A stretch of 64,000 nt of DNA from CAMFLJ01 sp963702555 (GTDB taxonomy: Bacteria; Actinomycetota; Acidimicrobiia; Acidimicrobiales; Acidimicrobilacustridaceae). The notes under the pieces are model-generated. The model saw only the letters and a list, made by a program, of their open reading frames with translations, searched no databases and was not told the origin of the DNA. Shown one piece after another: positions 35,307 through 44,844 of this stretch. The stretch covers positions 124,001 through 188,000 of the forward strand of contig CAVPCW010000011.1 in assembly GCA_963702555.1 (NCBI GenBank), read 5' to 3'. The position numbers and the translations under genes are program-made. How positions within the stretch are numbered: position 1 is the stretch's first letter; every line of letters starts with the position of its first letter.

Positions 35307-38058
35307 ATGGCAGGTCCCCTCGTCATCGTCGAGTCACCCACCAAGGCCAAGAAGATCACGGAGTTCCTCAGCGCGTCCGGCGGTGGGGGAGATGCTCCTG
35401 TGGTCCTGGCGTCGGTGGGCCACGTCCGGGACCTCGCCCGCAAGGTGAAGGAGCTCCCGGCGGCGGTCCAGAAGCAGCCGTGGGCCCGTCTGGCGATCGA
35501 CACCGACCACGACTTCGAGCCCTACTACGTGGTGCCCGACTCGAAGAAGGCGCTCATCAGTGAGCTGAAGCGGGCCCTCAAGGACGCCGACTCCCTCTAC
35601 CTCGCCACTGATGAGGATCGCGAGGGCGAGGCCATCGCCTGGCACCTGCTCGAGGTGCTGAAGCCCAAGCGCGACATCCCGGTGCACCGCATGGTGTTCC
35701 ACGAGATCACCGCCCCCGCGATCCGCGAGGCCTTCGCCAACCCCCGCGAGCTCAACATGCGGCTGGTGAACGCCCAGGAGACCCGGCGCCTGCTCGACCG
35801 CCTCTACGGCTACGACGTCTCCGAGGTCGCCTGGAAGAAGGTGAACCCCGGCCTCTCCGCCGGCCGCGTGCAGAGCGTCGCCACCCGCCTGGTGGTCGAG
35901 CGTGAGCGGGAGATCATGGCGTTCGTGCCCGCCGGCTGGTGGGACCTCCAGGGCACCTTCGCCGCCGCCGACCCGTCGGCCGAGCGCACCGCCTTCGGCG
36001 CCAAGCTGGTCGCCGTCGACGGCACCCGCCTCGCCACCGGCAACGACTTCTCCCAGCAGGGCGAGCTCACCCGTGACGACCGTGTCGTGCTCGACGAAGG
36101 GGCCGCCACGGCCCTCGCCGCCGAGCTGGTCGACGCCGACTTCGCCGTCCGCTCCGTCGAGGCCAAGCCCTACCGCAAGCGGCCCTTCGCCCCGTTCATC
36201 ACCTCGAGCCTCCAGCAGGTGGCCGGCCGGGCCCTGCAACGTGTCGGCCAAGCAGGTCATGTCGATGGCCCAGTCGCTCTACCAGCAGGGCTACATCACC
36301 TACATGCGGACCGACTCGACGAGCCTGTCGGGTGCCGCCATCGCCGCCGCCCGGGCCGAGGCCACCGAGCGCTACGGCGCCGGCTCCGTGCCCGACTCGC
36401 CCCGCGCCTACGGCAAGAAGGTCGCCAACGCCCAGGAGGCCCACGAGGCCATCCGGCCGTCGGGCGACCGCTTCCGCCGGCCCGAGGAGGTCCGCAACGA
36501 GGTCCAGCCCGGCGAGGCCCGCCTCTACGAGCTGATCTGGCGCCGCACCGTGGCCAGCCAGATGATCGACGCCGTCGGCGAGACCGTCACCGTGCGCCTC
36601 GGGGCCCTCACCGGCTCGGGCCGCGACGCCGAGTTCTCCGCCGCCGGCACGGTCATCACCGAGCGGGGCTGGATGCAGGTCGAGGAGTGGCGCAGCGACG
36701 ACGACGAGGAGCGCCGCCTGCCGGCCCTCACCGCCGGCGACGCCCTCGACGCCAGCGAGATCAGCGCCGACGGCCACACCACCAAGGCGCCCGCCCGCTA
36801 CACCGAGGCCAGCCTGGTGGCCAAGCTCGAGGAGCTCGGCGTGGGCCGCCCGTCCACCTACGCCTCGATCATGGAGACCATCCAGAACCGCGGCTACGTC
36901 TGGAAGAAGGGCTCGGCCCTCGTGCCGTCGTGGACCGCGTTCGCGGTCACCACCATGCTCGAGCAGCACTTCGCCGAGCTGGTCGACTACGGCTTCACCC
37001 GCGACCTCGAGGAGATCCTCGACGCCATCTCCGTCGGCGACGCCGAGCAGGTCCCCACCCTCGAGGACTTCTACTTCGGGCACAACGGCGACGACGGTGC
37101 CCGCCACGGCGGCCTCAAGGACCTCGTCACCGACCGCCTGCCCGAGATCGACGCGGCGGCGATCAACAGCTTCAAGATCGGCGAGGACCCCCACGGCATG
37201 CCCGTGGTGGCCAAGCCCGGCCGCTACGGCCCCTACGTGCAGCGCGGCGACGACACCGCGTCGATCCCCGACAACCTCCCGCCGGCCGACCTCACCGTCG
37301 AGCACGCGCTGGAGCTGCTCTCGATGCCGAAGGGCGGCAAGCCCCTCGGCGACGACCCCGTCACCGGGCTCACCGTGTTCATCATGAGCGGCCGCTTCGG
37401 CCCCTACGTGCAGCTCGGAGAGATCGACGAGGCGCCCGACGGCAAGCCCAAGCGGTCGAGCCTGTTCGCCGACATGGACCCGTACACGGTCACCCTCGAC
37501 GAGGCCCTCATGCTGCTGTCGCTGCCCCGGGTCGTGGGCACCGCCCCCGACGGCGAGGACATCGTCGCCCAGAACGGCAAGTTCGGCCCCTACCTCACCA
37601 AGGGCACCGACAGCCGCAGCCTCACCGCCGAGCCCGAGCTGTTCACCGTGAACCTCGACGAGGCCCTGCGCCTGTTCGCCGAGCCCAAGCGCCGGGGGCG
37701 GGCCGCTCCCAAGCCGCCGCTCGCCGAGCTCGGCCCCGACCCCGTGTCGGGCAAGCCCATGGTGGTGAAGGACGGCCGCTTCGGCCCCTACGTCACCGAC
37801 GGCGAGACCAACGCCTCGCTGCGGGTCGGCGACGAGCCCGCCACCCTCAGCCCCGAGCGCGGCGCCGAGCTGCTCCAGGGCCGCCGCGACGCCATCGCCA
37901 ACGGCGAGGTCGGCAAGCGCCCCGCCAAGAAGGCGGCGAAGAAGGCAACCAAGAAGCGGGCCGCCCCGAAGGCGGGCACCACCCGCACGGTGAAGAAGGG
38001 CGCCACCCGCAAGGCGGCCAAGAAGACCGTCCCGAAGCCGGGCGACACCACCGTCTGA
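35307..38058 (+). CDS. topA: DNA topoisomerase I (one +1 insertion)
   Basis: Type IA topoisomerase relaxing negative supercoils. The Toprim domain starts LVIVESPTKAKKITEFL and has DEDREGEAIAWHL. The active-site Tyr lies in GYITYMRTDSTSLSG. Three to four C-terminal topoisomerase repeats (GRFGPYVQLG, GKFGPYLTKG, GRFGPYVTDG) replace zinc fingers. A Lys-rich tail (KKAAKKATKK) closes the protein, as in mycobacteria. The frame breaks once between GRAL and VSAKQVM. Deleting C 36237 gives GRALNVSAKQVM and about 916 residues. An essential gene with intact catalytic motifs on both sides makes a sequence error likely. Confidence 0.93.
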
Positions 38059-38121
38059 GTTCTGGCGTCTGAGCTCCGGCGGGCCTGGTTCGAGGTACCC
38101 GGCCGGGCGGTCCGCCGGTCC

Positions 38122-38127
38122 TAGGGT
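38122..38127 (+). promoter_or_regulatory. -10 element TAGGGT of the MFS-tmk-holB operon (leaderless)
   Basis: TAGGGT is followed by 6 nt and ATG 38134, with no ribosome-binding site. Confidence 0.5.
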
Positions 38128-38133
38128 GATCTG

Positions 38134-39681
38134 ATGGCTGTGCCTCGCCCCCGTCCCGGGGACGACGCCGACGCCCCCGGGGGCGAAGAAGAGCGCGACG
38201 GCGACGTCGCGTTCGACATCGCGCGCCCCGTCGACCACGTCACGCTGGTCGCGGAGTCGCCCGACACCGAGGAGCTCTACGCCGAGTCCGTCGCCGACCG
38301 GCCCGGCTGGCACGTCCGCCTCTTCGGCTCCCACGAGTTCTTCCGGCTGTGGCTCGTCCAGGTGGTCTCGGCCACCGGCGACTGGCTGGGCTTCAGCGCC
38401 ATCATCTTGCTGGCCGCCTCCATCGGCGGGGGCGCCGGCGCCGGCGCCATCTCGCTGGTGATGGCCGCCCGCATCGTGCCCGGCTTCTTCTTCGGGCCCG
38501 TCGCCGGCGTGCTCGTCGACCGCTGGGACCGCAAGCGGGTGATGGTCTGCTGCGACCTCGGCCGCGCCGCGGTGCTGGCCTGCCTGCCGTTCGTGAGCAA
38601 CGTCGTCGGCCTCGTGCTGGCCTCGCTCGCCCTCGAGGTGCTCACCCTGCTCTGGGGGCCGGCGAAGGACTCCGAGGTCCCGAACCTCGTGCCCCACGAC
38701 CACCTCACCACCGCCAACTCGCTCTCCCTCGCCGCCGCCTACGGCACGTTCCCGTTCGCCTCGCTGCTGTTCGCGCTGCTCGCCGGGGTGTCGGTCTGGA
38801 TCGGCAGCATCCCCGGCCTCGGCTGGCTCGAGAACAACCAGATGGGGCTCGCCTTCTTCGTCGACGTCCTCACCTTCCTGTTCTCGGCGTGGATGATCAG
38901 CCGCCTCCCACTCGTGCGCCGGCCCAAGGTGACGGCGGGCGAGGAGGGCGAGGAGCCGAAGGGCTTCAAGGCCACCCTCGACGAGCTGCGCGAGGGCTGG
39001 CGGGTGGTCGTCTCGAACCACACCGTGCGGGCCGTGAACCTCGGCCTCGCCACCGGCCTGATCGGCGGCGGCATGCTCATCCCGCTCGGCGCGGTCTTCT
39101 CCACCGACGTGCTCGGCGCCGGTGCCGCGGGCTACGGCCTGTTCACCACGGCCCTCGGGTTCGGCGTGGCCATCGGCGTCGTGGGCGTCTCCACCCTGCA
39201 GAAGCGCCTGCCCAAGCGCACGGTCTTCACCGGGGCGCTCTTCTGCGCCGGCATCTCGCTCTTCTGCGCCGCCTCGGCCTCCACCCTGCCCGTCGCCGTC
39301 GTGTTCGTCGGGCTGATGGGCGTGTCGGTCGGGCCGGTCTACGTGCTCGGCTTCGTCCTGCTCCAGCAGGAGGTCCCGGACGACCTGCGGGGTCGGGTCT
39401 TCAGCTCGCTCAACACCCTGGTGCGCCTCTGCGTGCTCATCTCGATGGTGGCCGGGCCGCTGCTCGCGGTCCTGCTGGGCAAGGCGTCCAGTGCGCTGAT
39501 CGAGAACAAGCTCGACCTGCCCGGCGGCACCTTGGCGCTGCCCGGCGTGCGCCTCACCCTGTGGCTGGCGGCGCTGATCATCATCGGGGCCGGCTTCGCC
39601 GCCATGGCGTCGCTGCGGGCCGGCCAGCGCGAGGAGCGCGCCGGCGCCGCTCCCCACCCGTCGCGGCGCACCATCTCGTGA
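38134..39681 (+). CDS. MFS transporter (MFS_3/EntS-like)
   Basis: A 515-residue major facilitator protein with a roughly 65-residue acidic cytosolic N-terminus. Twelve helices can be outlined. The loop 2-3 motif is GVLVDRWDRKRVMVCCDLGR, typical of the MFS_3 group of small-molecule exporters. The central loop is charged (RRPKVTAGEEGEE). The C-terminus overlaps tmk (GTGA), so the transporter heads an operon with tmk and holB. The substrate is unknown; export of a siderophore, drug or metabolite is the usual role. Confidence 0.85.
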   Translation: MAVPRPRPGDDADAPGGEEERDGDVAFDIARPVDHVTLVAESPDTEELYAESVADRPGWHVRLFGSHEFFRLWLVQVVSATGDWLGFSAIILLAASIGGGAGAGAISLVMAARIVPGFFFGPVAGVLVDRWDRKRVMVCCDLGRAAVLACLPFVSNVVGLVLASLALEVLTLLWGPAKDSEVPNLVPHDHLTTANSLSLAAAYGTFPFASLLFALLAGVSVWIGSIPGLGWLENNQMGLAFFVDVLTFLFSAWMISRLPLVRRPKVTAGEEGEEPKGFKATLDELREGWRVVVSNHTVRAVNLGLATGLIGGGMLIPLGAVFSTDVLGAGAAGYGLFTTALGFGVAIGVVGVSTLQKRLPKRTVFTGALFCAGISLFCAASASTLPVAVVFVGLMGVSVGPVYVLGFVLLQQEVPDDLRGRVFSSLNTLVRLCVLISMVAGPLLAVLLGKASSALIENKLDLPGGTLALPGVRLTLWLAALIIIGAGFAAMASLRAGQREERAGAAPHPSRRTIS

Positions 39682-40307
39682 GCCCGGCCCCTCCGGCGGC
39701 CCGCGGCCGCTTCATCGCCTTCGAGGGAGGTGAGGCCTGCGGCAAGTCGACCCAGTCGGCCCTGCTGGCCGAGGCCCTCGACGCCGTGCTCACCCGCGAG
39801 CCGGGTGGCACGGTCATCGGCGCCCGGCTGCGGTCGCTGGTGCTCGACCCCGCCACCGAGGGCCTGGCCCCCCGGGCCGAGGCGCTCCTCATGGCCGCCG
39901 ACCGGGCCCAGCACGTCGCGGAGCTGGTCGAGCCCGCTCTCGCCGCCGGCCGCCACGTCGTCACCGACCGCTTCGCCGGCTCCTCCATCGCCTACCAGGG
40001 CCATGGCCGGGGGCTGCCGGTCGACGAGATCCGGGGCATCTCGCAGTGGGCCACCGGGGGCGTGTGGCCCGACCTGATCGTGCTGCTCGACGTGCCGGCG
40101 ACGGTCGCCGACCACCGCCTCGGCGCGGCCCGCGACCGCATGGAGGCCGAGCCATCGGCGTTCCACGCCGCGGTCATCGAGGGCTTCCACGCCCAGGCGG
40201 CGGCCGAGCCGGAGCGCTGGGCGGTCATCGACGGCACCGGCTCGATCGACGACGTGGCCGCCGCCGTGCGCCGGGTCGTGGCGGAGCGGCTACAACTGCC
40301 CCTGTGA
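39678..40307 (+). CDS. tmk: Thymidylate kinase
   Basis: A 209-residue P-loop kinase converting dTMP to dTDP. P-loop FIAFEGGEACGKSTQSALL, the DR(Y/F) motif VTDRFAGSSIAYQGHGRG, and LTREPGG are present. The LID carries GAARDRMEAEP. The P-loop variant EACGKST matches bacterial Tmk. GTG start overlaps the MFS stop and the end overlaps holB (GTGA). The tmk-holB pairing is common in bacteria. Confidence 0.92.
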   Translation: MSPAPPAARGRFIAFEGGEACGKSTQSALLAEALDAVLTREPGGTVIGARLRSLVLDPATEGLAPRAEALLMAADRAQHVAELVEPALAAGRHVVTDRFAGSSIAYQGHGRGLPVDEIRGISQWATGGVWPDLIVLLDVPATVADHRLGAARDRMEAEPSAFHAAVIEGFHAQAAAEPERWAVIDGTGSIDDVAAAVRRVVAERLQLPL

Positions 40308-41407
40308 CCGCGCCCGTCGACGTCGAGCCCCTCCCCGCCGAGGCTGCGGGCGTCGACCTCTGGCGCGACGTCGTGGGTCAGCCGGCGGCCATCGCCGAGC
40401 TGCGGGCCGCCGCCCGGGGCCCGGTCCACGCCTACCTGCTGGTCGGGCCGCGGGGCAGTGGGAAGCGGGCGCTCTCCCGGGCGTTCGCCGCCGCCCTGTT
40501 GTCGTCGAACCGGTCGGGCGACGACGCCGTGCGCCACGCCGAGCTGGCCCTGGCCGAGGCTCACCCGGATCTGGAACTGGTGGTCGAGCGCAAGGGCGCG
40601 TCGCATCGAGGCGAAACAGGCCAACGAGATCATCTGCTGCCGCATCTCGGGCGTCGGTCGAGGGCGGCGGCAAGGTGCATCGTGCTCGACGAGTTCCACC
40701 TCGTGACCCCGCAGGTCGGGCCCAAGCTGCTGAAGTCGATCGAGGAGCCGCCGCCGGGCACCGTCTTCGTGGTGCTGGCCGACGACGTCACCCCCGACCT
40801 GGTGACCATCGCCAGCCGCTGCGTGCGCATCGACCTGGGTGCGGTCCCCACCGAGGCCATCGTCGAGCGCCTCGTCGCCGAGGGCGTGCCGGCCGAGCGG
40901 GCCGCCGAGGCCGCCACCGTCGCCAGCGGCGACCTGGCCCGGGCCCGCCTCCTCGCCACCGACGACCGCCTGGCCCTGCGGCGCAAGGCGTGGCACGACG
41001 TCCCCGACCGGCTCGACGGCACCGGTGCCAGCGCGGTGGAGGTCGCCGACGAGCTGCTGGCGATGATCACCGACGCCATGGCGCCGCTGGCCGAGGCCCA
41101 GGCCGCCGAGGTCGCCGAGCTCGAGGAGCGGGTGAAGGCCCGGGGTGAGCGCGGGTCGGGCCGCAAGCAGATGGAGGAGCACCACAAGCGCCAGGCCCGC
41201 CGTTATCGCTCCGACGAGGTCCGGGCCGGGCTCACCGAGCTCTCCCGCCGCTACCGCGACGAGCTGGCCACCGCCGCCCGCCCCACCCCGGTGATCGAGG
41301 CCATCGAGGCCATCGCCACCCTCGCCCGCGAGATGGTGCGCAACCCCAACGAGCGCCTCCAGCTGGTGGCTCTCTTCCTCACCCTCGGCCGCCTCTCCTC
41401 CCGCTGA
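40304..41407 (+). CDS. holB: DNA polymerase III delta-prime subunit (three compensating +1 insertions)
   Basis: Clamp-loader subunit. The N-terminal WRDVVGQPAAIAELRAAARG and P-loop LLVGPRGSGKRALSRAFAAA are followed by LDEFHLVTPQVGPKLLKSIEEPP (sensor region) and LVTIASRCVRIDLG (SRC motif). Although the frame is open throughout, residues about 101-125 make no sense as read. Removing C 40604, T 40638 and C 40678 yields ASIEAKQANEII, then CAASRASVEGGGKVIVLDEF, which fits DnaX/HolB homologues. The net change is +3, so the ORF escapes notice. About 366 residues when corrected. Ends 13 bp from a convergent methyltransferase. Confidence 0.88.
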   Translation: MTAPVDVEPLPAEAAGVDLWRDVVGQPAAIAELRAAARGPVHAYLLVGPRGSGKRALSRAFAAALLSSNRSGDDAVRHAELALAEAHPDLELVVERKGASHRGETGQRDHLLPHLGRRSRAAARCIVLDEFHLVTPQVGPKLLKSIEEPPPGTVFVVLADDVTPDLVTIASRCVRIDLGAVPTEAIVERLVAEGVPAERAAEAATVASGDLARARLLATDDRLALRRKAWHDVPDRLDGTGASAVEVADELLAMITDAMAPLAEAQAAEVAELEERVKARGERGSGRKQMEEHHKRQARRYRSDEVRAGLTELSRRYRDELATAARPTPVIEAIEAIATLAREMVRNPNERLQLVALFLTLGRLSSR

Positions 41408-41420
41408 CGGAGTCGATGGG

Positions 41421-42092
41421 TCAGGCCTCGCGGACGACGAGGACGGCGAAGCCGTCGTGGCCCTTCGAGCCGACGGTCTGCACCGCGGTGGCGTCGAGGC
41501 GGGGATCGGCGGCGGCCGCGGCGAGGAAGCGCTGCACCCCGAGGGCATTGGGGTCGGTGGTGTCCGTGTCGATGAGCGCTCCGCCCCGCACCACGTTGTC
41601 GGCGACGATCACCGTGCCGGGGTGCGAGAGCTCCACGGCCCGGGCCAGGTAGGTCGGGTAGCCGCCCTTGTCGGCGTCGAGGAACACGAAGTCGAAGGGC
41701 TCGGTGCCCTCGGCGACCATGTCACCGAGGGTCTCCGCGGCCGGCCCGACCCGCACGTCGACCCGGCTGCCGAAGCCGGCCCGCTCGAGGTTGGCCCGGG
41801 CCACGCCGGCGTGGCGCAGCTGCACCTCGAGGGTGACGAGGGTGCCGTCGGCGGGAAGCCCGCGGGCCAGCCAGATGGTGCTGTACCCGCCGAGGGTGCC
41901 GACCTCCAGCACCCGGCGCGCACCGGACATGCGCACCAGCAGCTCGAGCAGCTTGCCCTGGTTGGCGGCGACCTGGATCTCGGGGAGGCCGGCGGCGGCG
42001 CTGTCGGCCAGGGTGGCGTCGAGCACGGCGTCGGAGGGCAGGAGGGTGGAGACGATGTGGTCGTCCACCGCGGTCCACAGCTCGTTGTCCAT
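41421..42092 (-). CDS. SAM-dependent O-methyltransferase (class I, CCoAOMT-like)
   Basis: A methyltransferase of about 223 residues. Motif I is VLEVGTLGGYSTIWLARG and the metal/catechol strand is FDFVFLDADKGGYPTYLARA, followed by GTVIVADNVVRGGALIDTD. These are the marks of Mg-dependent catechol/caffeoyl-CoA O-methyltransferases such as Rv0187. ATG 42092 gives the usual N-terminus (MDNELWTAVDDHIV). An upstream GTG at 42128 would add 12 residues and has a GGACGAG box. Substrate unknown. Confidence 0.85.
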   Translation of the reverse strand: MDNELWTAVDDHIVSTLLPSDAVLDATLADSAAAGLPEIQVAANQGKLLELLVRMSGARRVLEVGTLGGYSTIWLARGLPADGTLVTLEVQLRHAGVARANLERAGFGSRVDVRVGPAAETLGDMVAEGTEPFDFVFLDADKGGYPTYLARAVELSHPGTVIVADNVVRGGALIDTDTTDPNALGVQRFLAAAAADPRLDATAVQTVGSKGHDGFAVLVVREA

Positions 42093-42276
42093 CCGGTGAG
42101 TGTCGTCCCGCCGGGCGCCGTTGCCCACCCAAATCTCGTCCAGCTGCCGACCACGGGCGGTCGCGGGTGTGGCGGGTGTGGCGCGGCCCTCGACGTCAGG
42201 AGGGGGTCAGCAACGGGTCAGGAGGTCGTAACCGCGACGCCCCCCGTCCCCTCACCCAGGGGAAACATGGCCTTCC

Positions 42277-42282
42277 TACCGT
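42277..42282 (+). promoter_or_regulatory. -10 element TACCGT of the deaminase gene (leaderless)
   Basis: TACCGT is followed by 7 nt and ATG 42290. This decides for ATG 42290 over an in-frame GTG at 42281. Confidence 0.5.
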
Positions 42283-42289
42283 GTCTGAC

Positions 42290-43329
42290 ATGTTGCGCGA
42301 CGAGTTCCTCCGGTCCATCCCGAAGACCGAGCTGCACTGCCACATCGAGGGCTCGGTGAGGGCCGCGACCTTCGCCGACCAGGCGAAGAAGCACGGCATC
42401 TCGCTCCCCACCGACGACGTGGAGAAGCTCTACGACTACGAGACGATCTACGAGTTCCTCGTGATCTTCGGGATGGTGTCCTCGACCCTCATCGACCAGG
42501 ACGACTTCGCCCGGGTCGCCTACGAGGCCATGGAGGACGGCCACCGCCTCGGCAACCTCCGCTACCGCGAGATGTTCTTCAACCCCACGTTGCACACCAG
42601 GCGCGGCGTGCCCATGAAGACCATCGTCGACGGCCTCGCCGAGGGCATCAACGCCGCCGAGGTCGACTTCGGCGTGAAGGGCCGCCTCATCGCCGACGTG
42701 TACCGCCAGGACGACCCCGCGGACTGCCTGCAGATGGTCAGGAGCTGTTGGAGGTCCTGCGCCCCGAGGTCATCGGCCTCGGGATGGACGCGGCGGAGGC
42801 CCCCGACCCGCCCGAGAAGTTCGTCGACTCGTTCCGCGCCGCCAAGGCGGGCGGGCTGCGCCTCACCAGCCATGCCTCCGAGGACGCCCCGCCGGTGAAC
42901 ATCACCACGTGCCTCGACCTGCTCGGCTGCGAGCGGATCGACCACGGCTACCACATCCTCTCGGACCCGGCCGTCATCCAGCGCTGCCTCGACGACGACA
43001 TCCACTTCACCGTCTGCCCCACGTCGACGGCGGTCGTCTACGGCTGGCCCGACCTCACCAGCCACCCGATCATCGGGATGGTCGACGCGGGCTTGAAGTG
43101 CATGCTGAACAGCGACGACCCGACCATGTTCCACACCGACATCGGCAAGGAGTACGTCGACATGGTGCCGGCGGCCGGGTGGGGCGTGGCGAAGGTGAAG
43201 GAGCTGGTGCTCAACGGGGTCGAGGCCGCGTGGCTCGACGACGCCGACAAGGCCGCCATGGCCGCGGAGTTCTCGGCCGAGTTCGACCGCCTCGCCGCCG
43301 AGCTCCAGCCGGGGGAGCTGCCGGCCTGA
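42290..43329 (+). CDS. add: Adenosine/adenine deaminase family protein (one base deleted)
   Basis: A metal-dependent TIM-barrel deaminase of about 346 residues. N-terminal zinc ligands lie in KTELHCHIEGSVR. The third ligand segment reads LTSHASEDAPPVN (HAGE in classical ADA, here HASE). Then come ERIDHGYHILSD, CPTSTAVVYGW, and the catalytic LNSDDPTMFHTDI. The frame changes near 42734. Adding one base (C after ATGGTC) gives a MVQELLEVLRPE-type helix and a continuous protein. It hydrolyses adenosine or adenine in purine salvage; the substrate is not certain because of the altered HASE motif. hpt at 52.4 kb would use the resulting hypoxanthine. Confidence 0.85.
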
Positions 43330-43360
43330 TCCGGGTATGAGCGGTCCAGGTGCCCGCGGC

Positions 43361-43366
43361 TACGCT
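43361..43366 (+). promoter_or_regulatory. -10-like TACGCT before tRNA-Thr
   Basis: TACGCT ends 10 nt before the mature 5' end of the tRNA, suitable for transcription from around 43374. No good -35 is visible. Confidence 0.4.
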
Positions 43367-43376
43367 CTCCGGACCC

Positions 43377-43452
43377 GCCCGGGTAGCTCAGACGGCAGAG
43401 CAGCTCACTCGTAATGAGCAGGTCAGGAGTTCGATTCTCCTCTCGGGCTCCA
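43377..43452 (+). tRNA. tRNA-Thr (anticodon CGT)
   Basis: A 76-nt cloverleaf with encoded CCA. The acceptor GCCCGGG pairs with CTCGGGC (one G-U). The D-arm has GCTCAGACGGCAGAGC, and the anticodon stem GCTCA/TGAGC encloses loop CTCGTAA with anticodon CGT. The T-arm is AGGAGTTCGATTCTCCT and the discriminator base is T. It reads ACG threonine codons. The 5' half overlaps no gene. Confidence 0.96.
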
Positions 43453-43548
43453 TCCCGCAGGACCCGTGCGCCGTCCCTCCGAGGACGGCGCACCCGCGTC
43501 CGCCCAACTGTGATCTGATCCACGTCGAGACGTCCGAGGGGGATCGCC

Positions 43549-44844
43549 ATGGGGTGGGATTTCGAGACCGAGCCCGAGTTCCAGGAGCAGCTCGACTGGA
43601 TGCGGGAGTTCATCGACTCCCAGATCGTCCCGCTCGAGCCGGTGCTCGACGAGCTGCCGGCCGACGAGTGGAAGCTCGTGCGCGACCACCTCCGCCAGCA
43701 GGTCAAGGACCGGGGCCTCTGGGGCGCCTTCCTCGACCCGAAGCTCGGTGGCCAGGGCTTCGGCCAGCTGAAGCTGGCGCTGATGTCGGAGCAGATCGGC
43801 CGCTCGATGGTGTCGATGACGATCTTCGGCGTGCAGGCACCCGACAGCGGGAACATGGAGCTGCTGGCCCACGGCGCCACCGACGAGCAGAAGGAGCGGT
43901 GGCTCCTCCCCAACCTGAGCGGCGAGATCACCAGCGCCTTCGCTCTCACCGAGCCGTTCAACGCCGGCGCCGACCCCACGAAGATCAGCACGACGGCCGT
44001 GCTCGACGGCGACGAGTGGGTCATCGACGGCCACAAGTGGTTCATCACCAACGCCTCGTCGGCCGACATCACCCTGGTCTTCGCCGAGACCAACCCGGAG
44101 CAGCGGCCCCACAAGCACGCCTCGATCATCATCGTGCCGGCGGGCACGCCGGGCATGGACGTCGTCCGCGACGTCGGCACGATGGCCCACCCCCACCCCG
44201 TCTACGGCCGGCCGGGTGGGCACGCCGAGGTCGTCTTCACGGGCTGCCGGGTGCCCGCCGACCACCTCATCGGCAACCCCGGCGACGGCTTCGTCCTCGC
44301 CCAGAAGCGCCTCGGGGGCGGCCGCATCCACCACTCGATGCGGTGGCTCGGCCAGGCCCAGCGCTCCTTCGACATCATGTGCGAGCGGGCGGTGTCGCGC
44401 GAGTCGCACGGCAAGCTCCTGGCCCAGCACCAGATGATCCAGGACTACGTGGCGCTGTCCCACATGGAGATCGAGTCGGCCCGGCTCGTCACGTTCCAGA
44501 CGGCCTGGAAGATGGACCGGTACGGCGCCGCCGCGGTGCGGGCCGAGCTCGGCATGGTGAAGGCGCTCGTGTCCAAGACCGTCCTCGCCGTCCTCGACCG
44601 CACCATCCAGGTGTGCGGCGCCCTCGGCTACTCCAGCGACCTGCCGGTCGAGGCCTGGTACCGAGGCACCCGCTTCGGGCCCATCGGCGACGGCCCCGAC
44701 GAGGTCCACAAGTCGGTGCTGGCCCGCACCCTGTTGAAGGGCTACAAGCCGGTCGAGGGGTGGCCCACCGAACACATCCCGTCGAGGCGCCCGGCGGCCG
44801 AGGCCAAGTGGGCCGAGCTGCGCACCGAGGCGGGTGTGGCATGA
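43549..44844 (+). CDS. Acyl-CoA dehydrogenase
   Basis: A 431-residue acyl-CoA dehydrogenase. It has ITSAFALTEPFNAGADPTK and VIDGHKWFITNASSADITLV for flavin contact, RIHHSMRWLGQAQRSFDIM in the middle, and CGALGYSSDLPVEAWYRGTR with DGPDEVHKSVLARTLL at the end. Overall layout resembles the 33.5-kb paralogue and the FadE groups of actinomycetes. GAGGGGGA lies 6 nt before ATG 43549. It overlaps an SDR gene by 4 bp (ATGA), so the pair may catalyse desaturation and later oxidation of the same acyl substrate (inference). Confidence 0.9.
   Translation: MGWDFETEPEFQEQLDWMREFIDSQIVPLEPVLDELPADEWKLVRDHLRQQVKDRGLWGAFLDPKLGGQGFGQLKLALMSEQIGRSMVSMTIFGVQAPDSGNMELLAHGATDEQKERWLLPNLSGEITSAFALTEPFNAGADPTKISTTAVLDGDEWVIDGHKWFITNASSADITLVFAETNPEQRPHKHASIIIVPAGTPGMDVVRDVGTMAHPHPVYGRPGGHAEVVFTGCRVPADHLIGNPGDGFVLAQKRLGGGRIHHSMRWLGQAQRSFDIMCERAVSRESHGKLLAQHQMIQDYVALSHMEIESARLVTFQTAWKMDRYGAAAVRAELGMVKALVSKTVLAVLDRTIQVCGALGYSSDLPVEAWYRGTRFGPIGDGPDEVHKSVLARTLLKGYKPVEGWPTEHIPSRRPAAEAKWAELRTEAGVA

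Noticed and set aside
36200..36260. Programmed +1 frameshift in topA
   Set aside because: No slippery sequence, rare codon or downstream structure of known type. The same kind of extra base occurs in a dozen unrelated genes.
42160..42240. Riboswitch or operator upstream of the deaminase
   Set aside because: Short GGTCAGCAACGGGTCAGGAGGTC-like repeats are present in part, but no convincing fold is seen, and the start appears leaderless at 42290.
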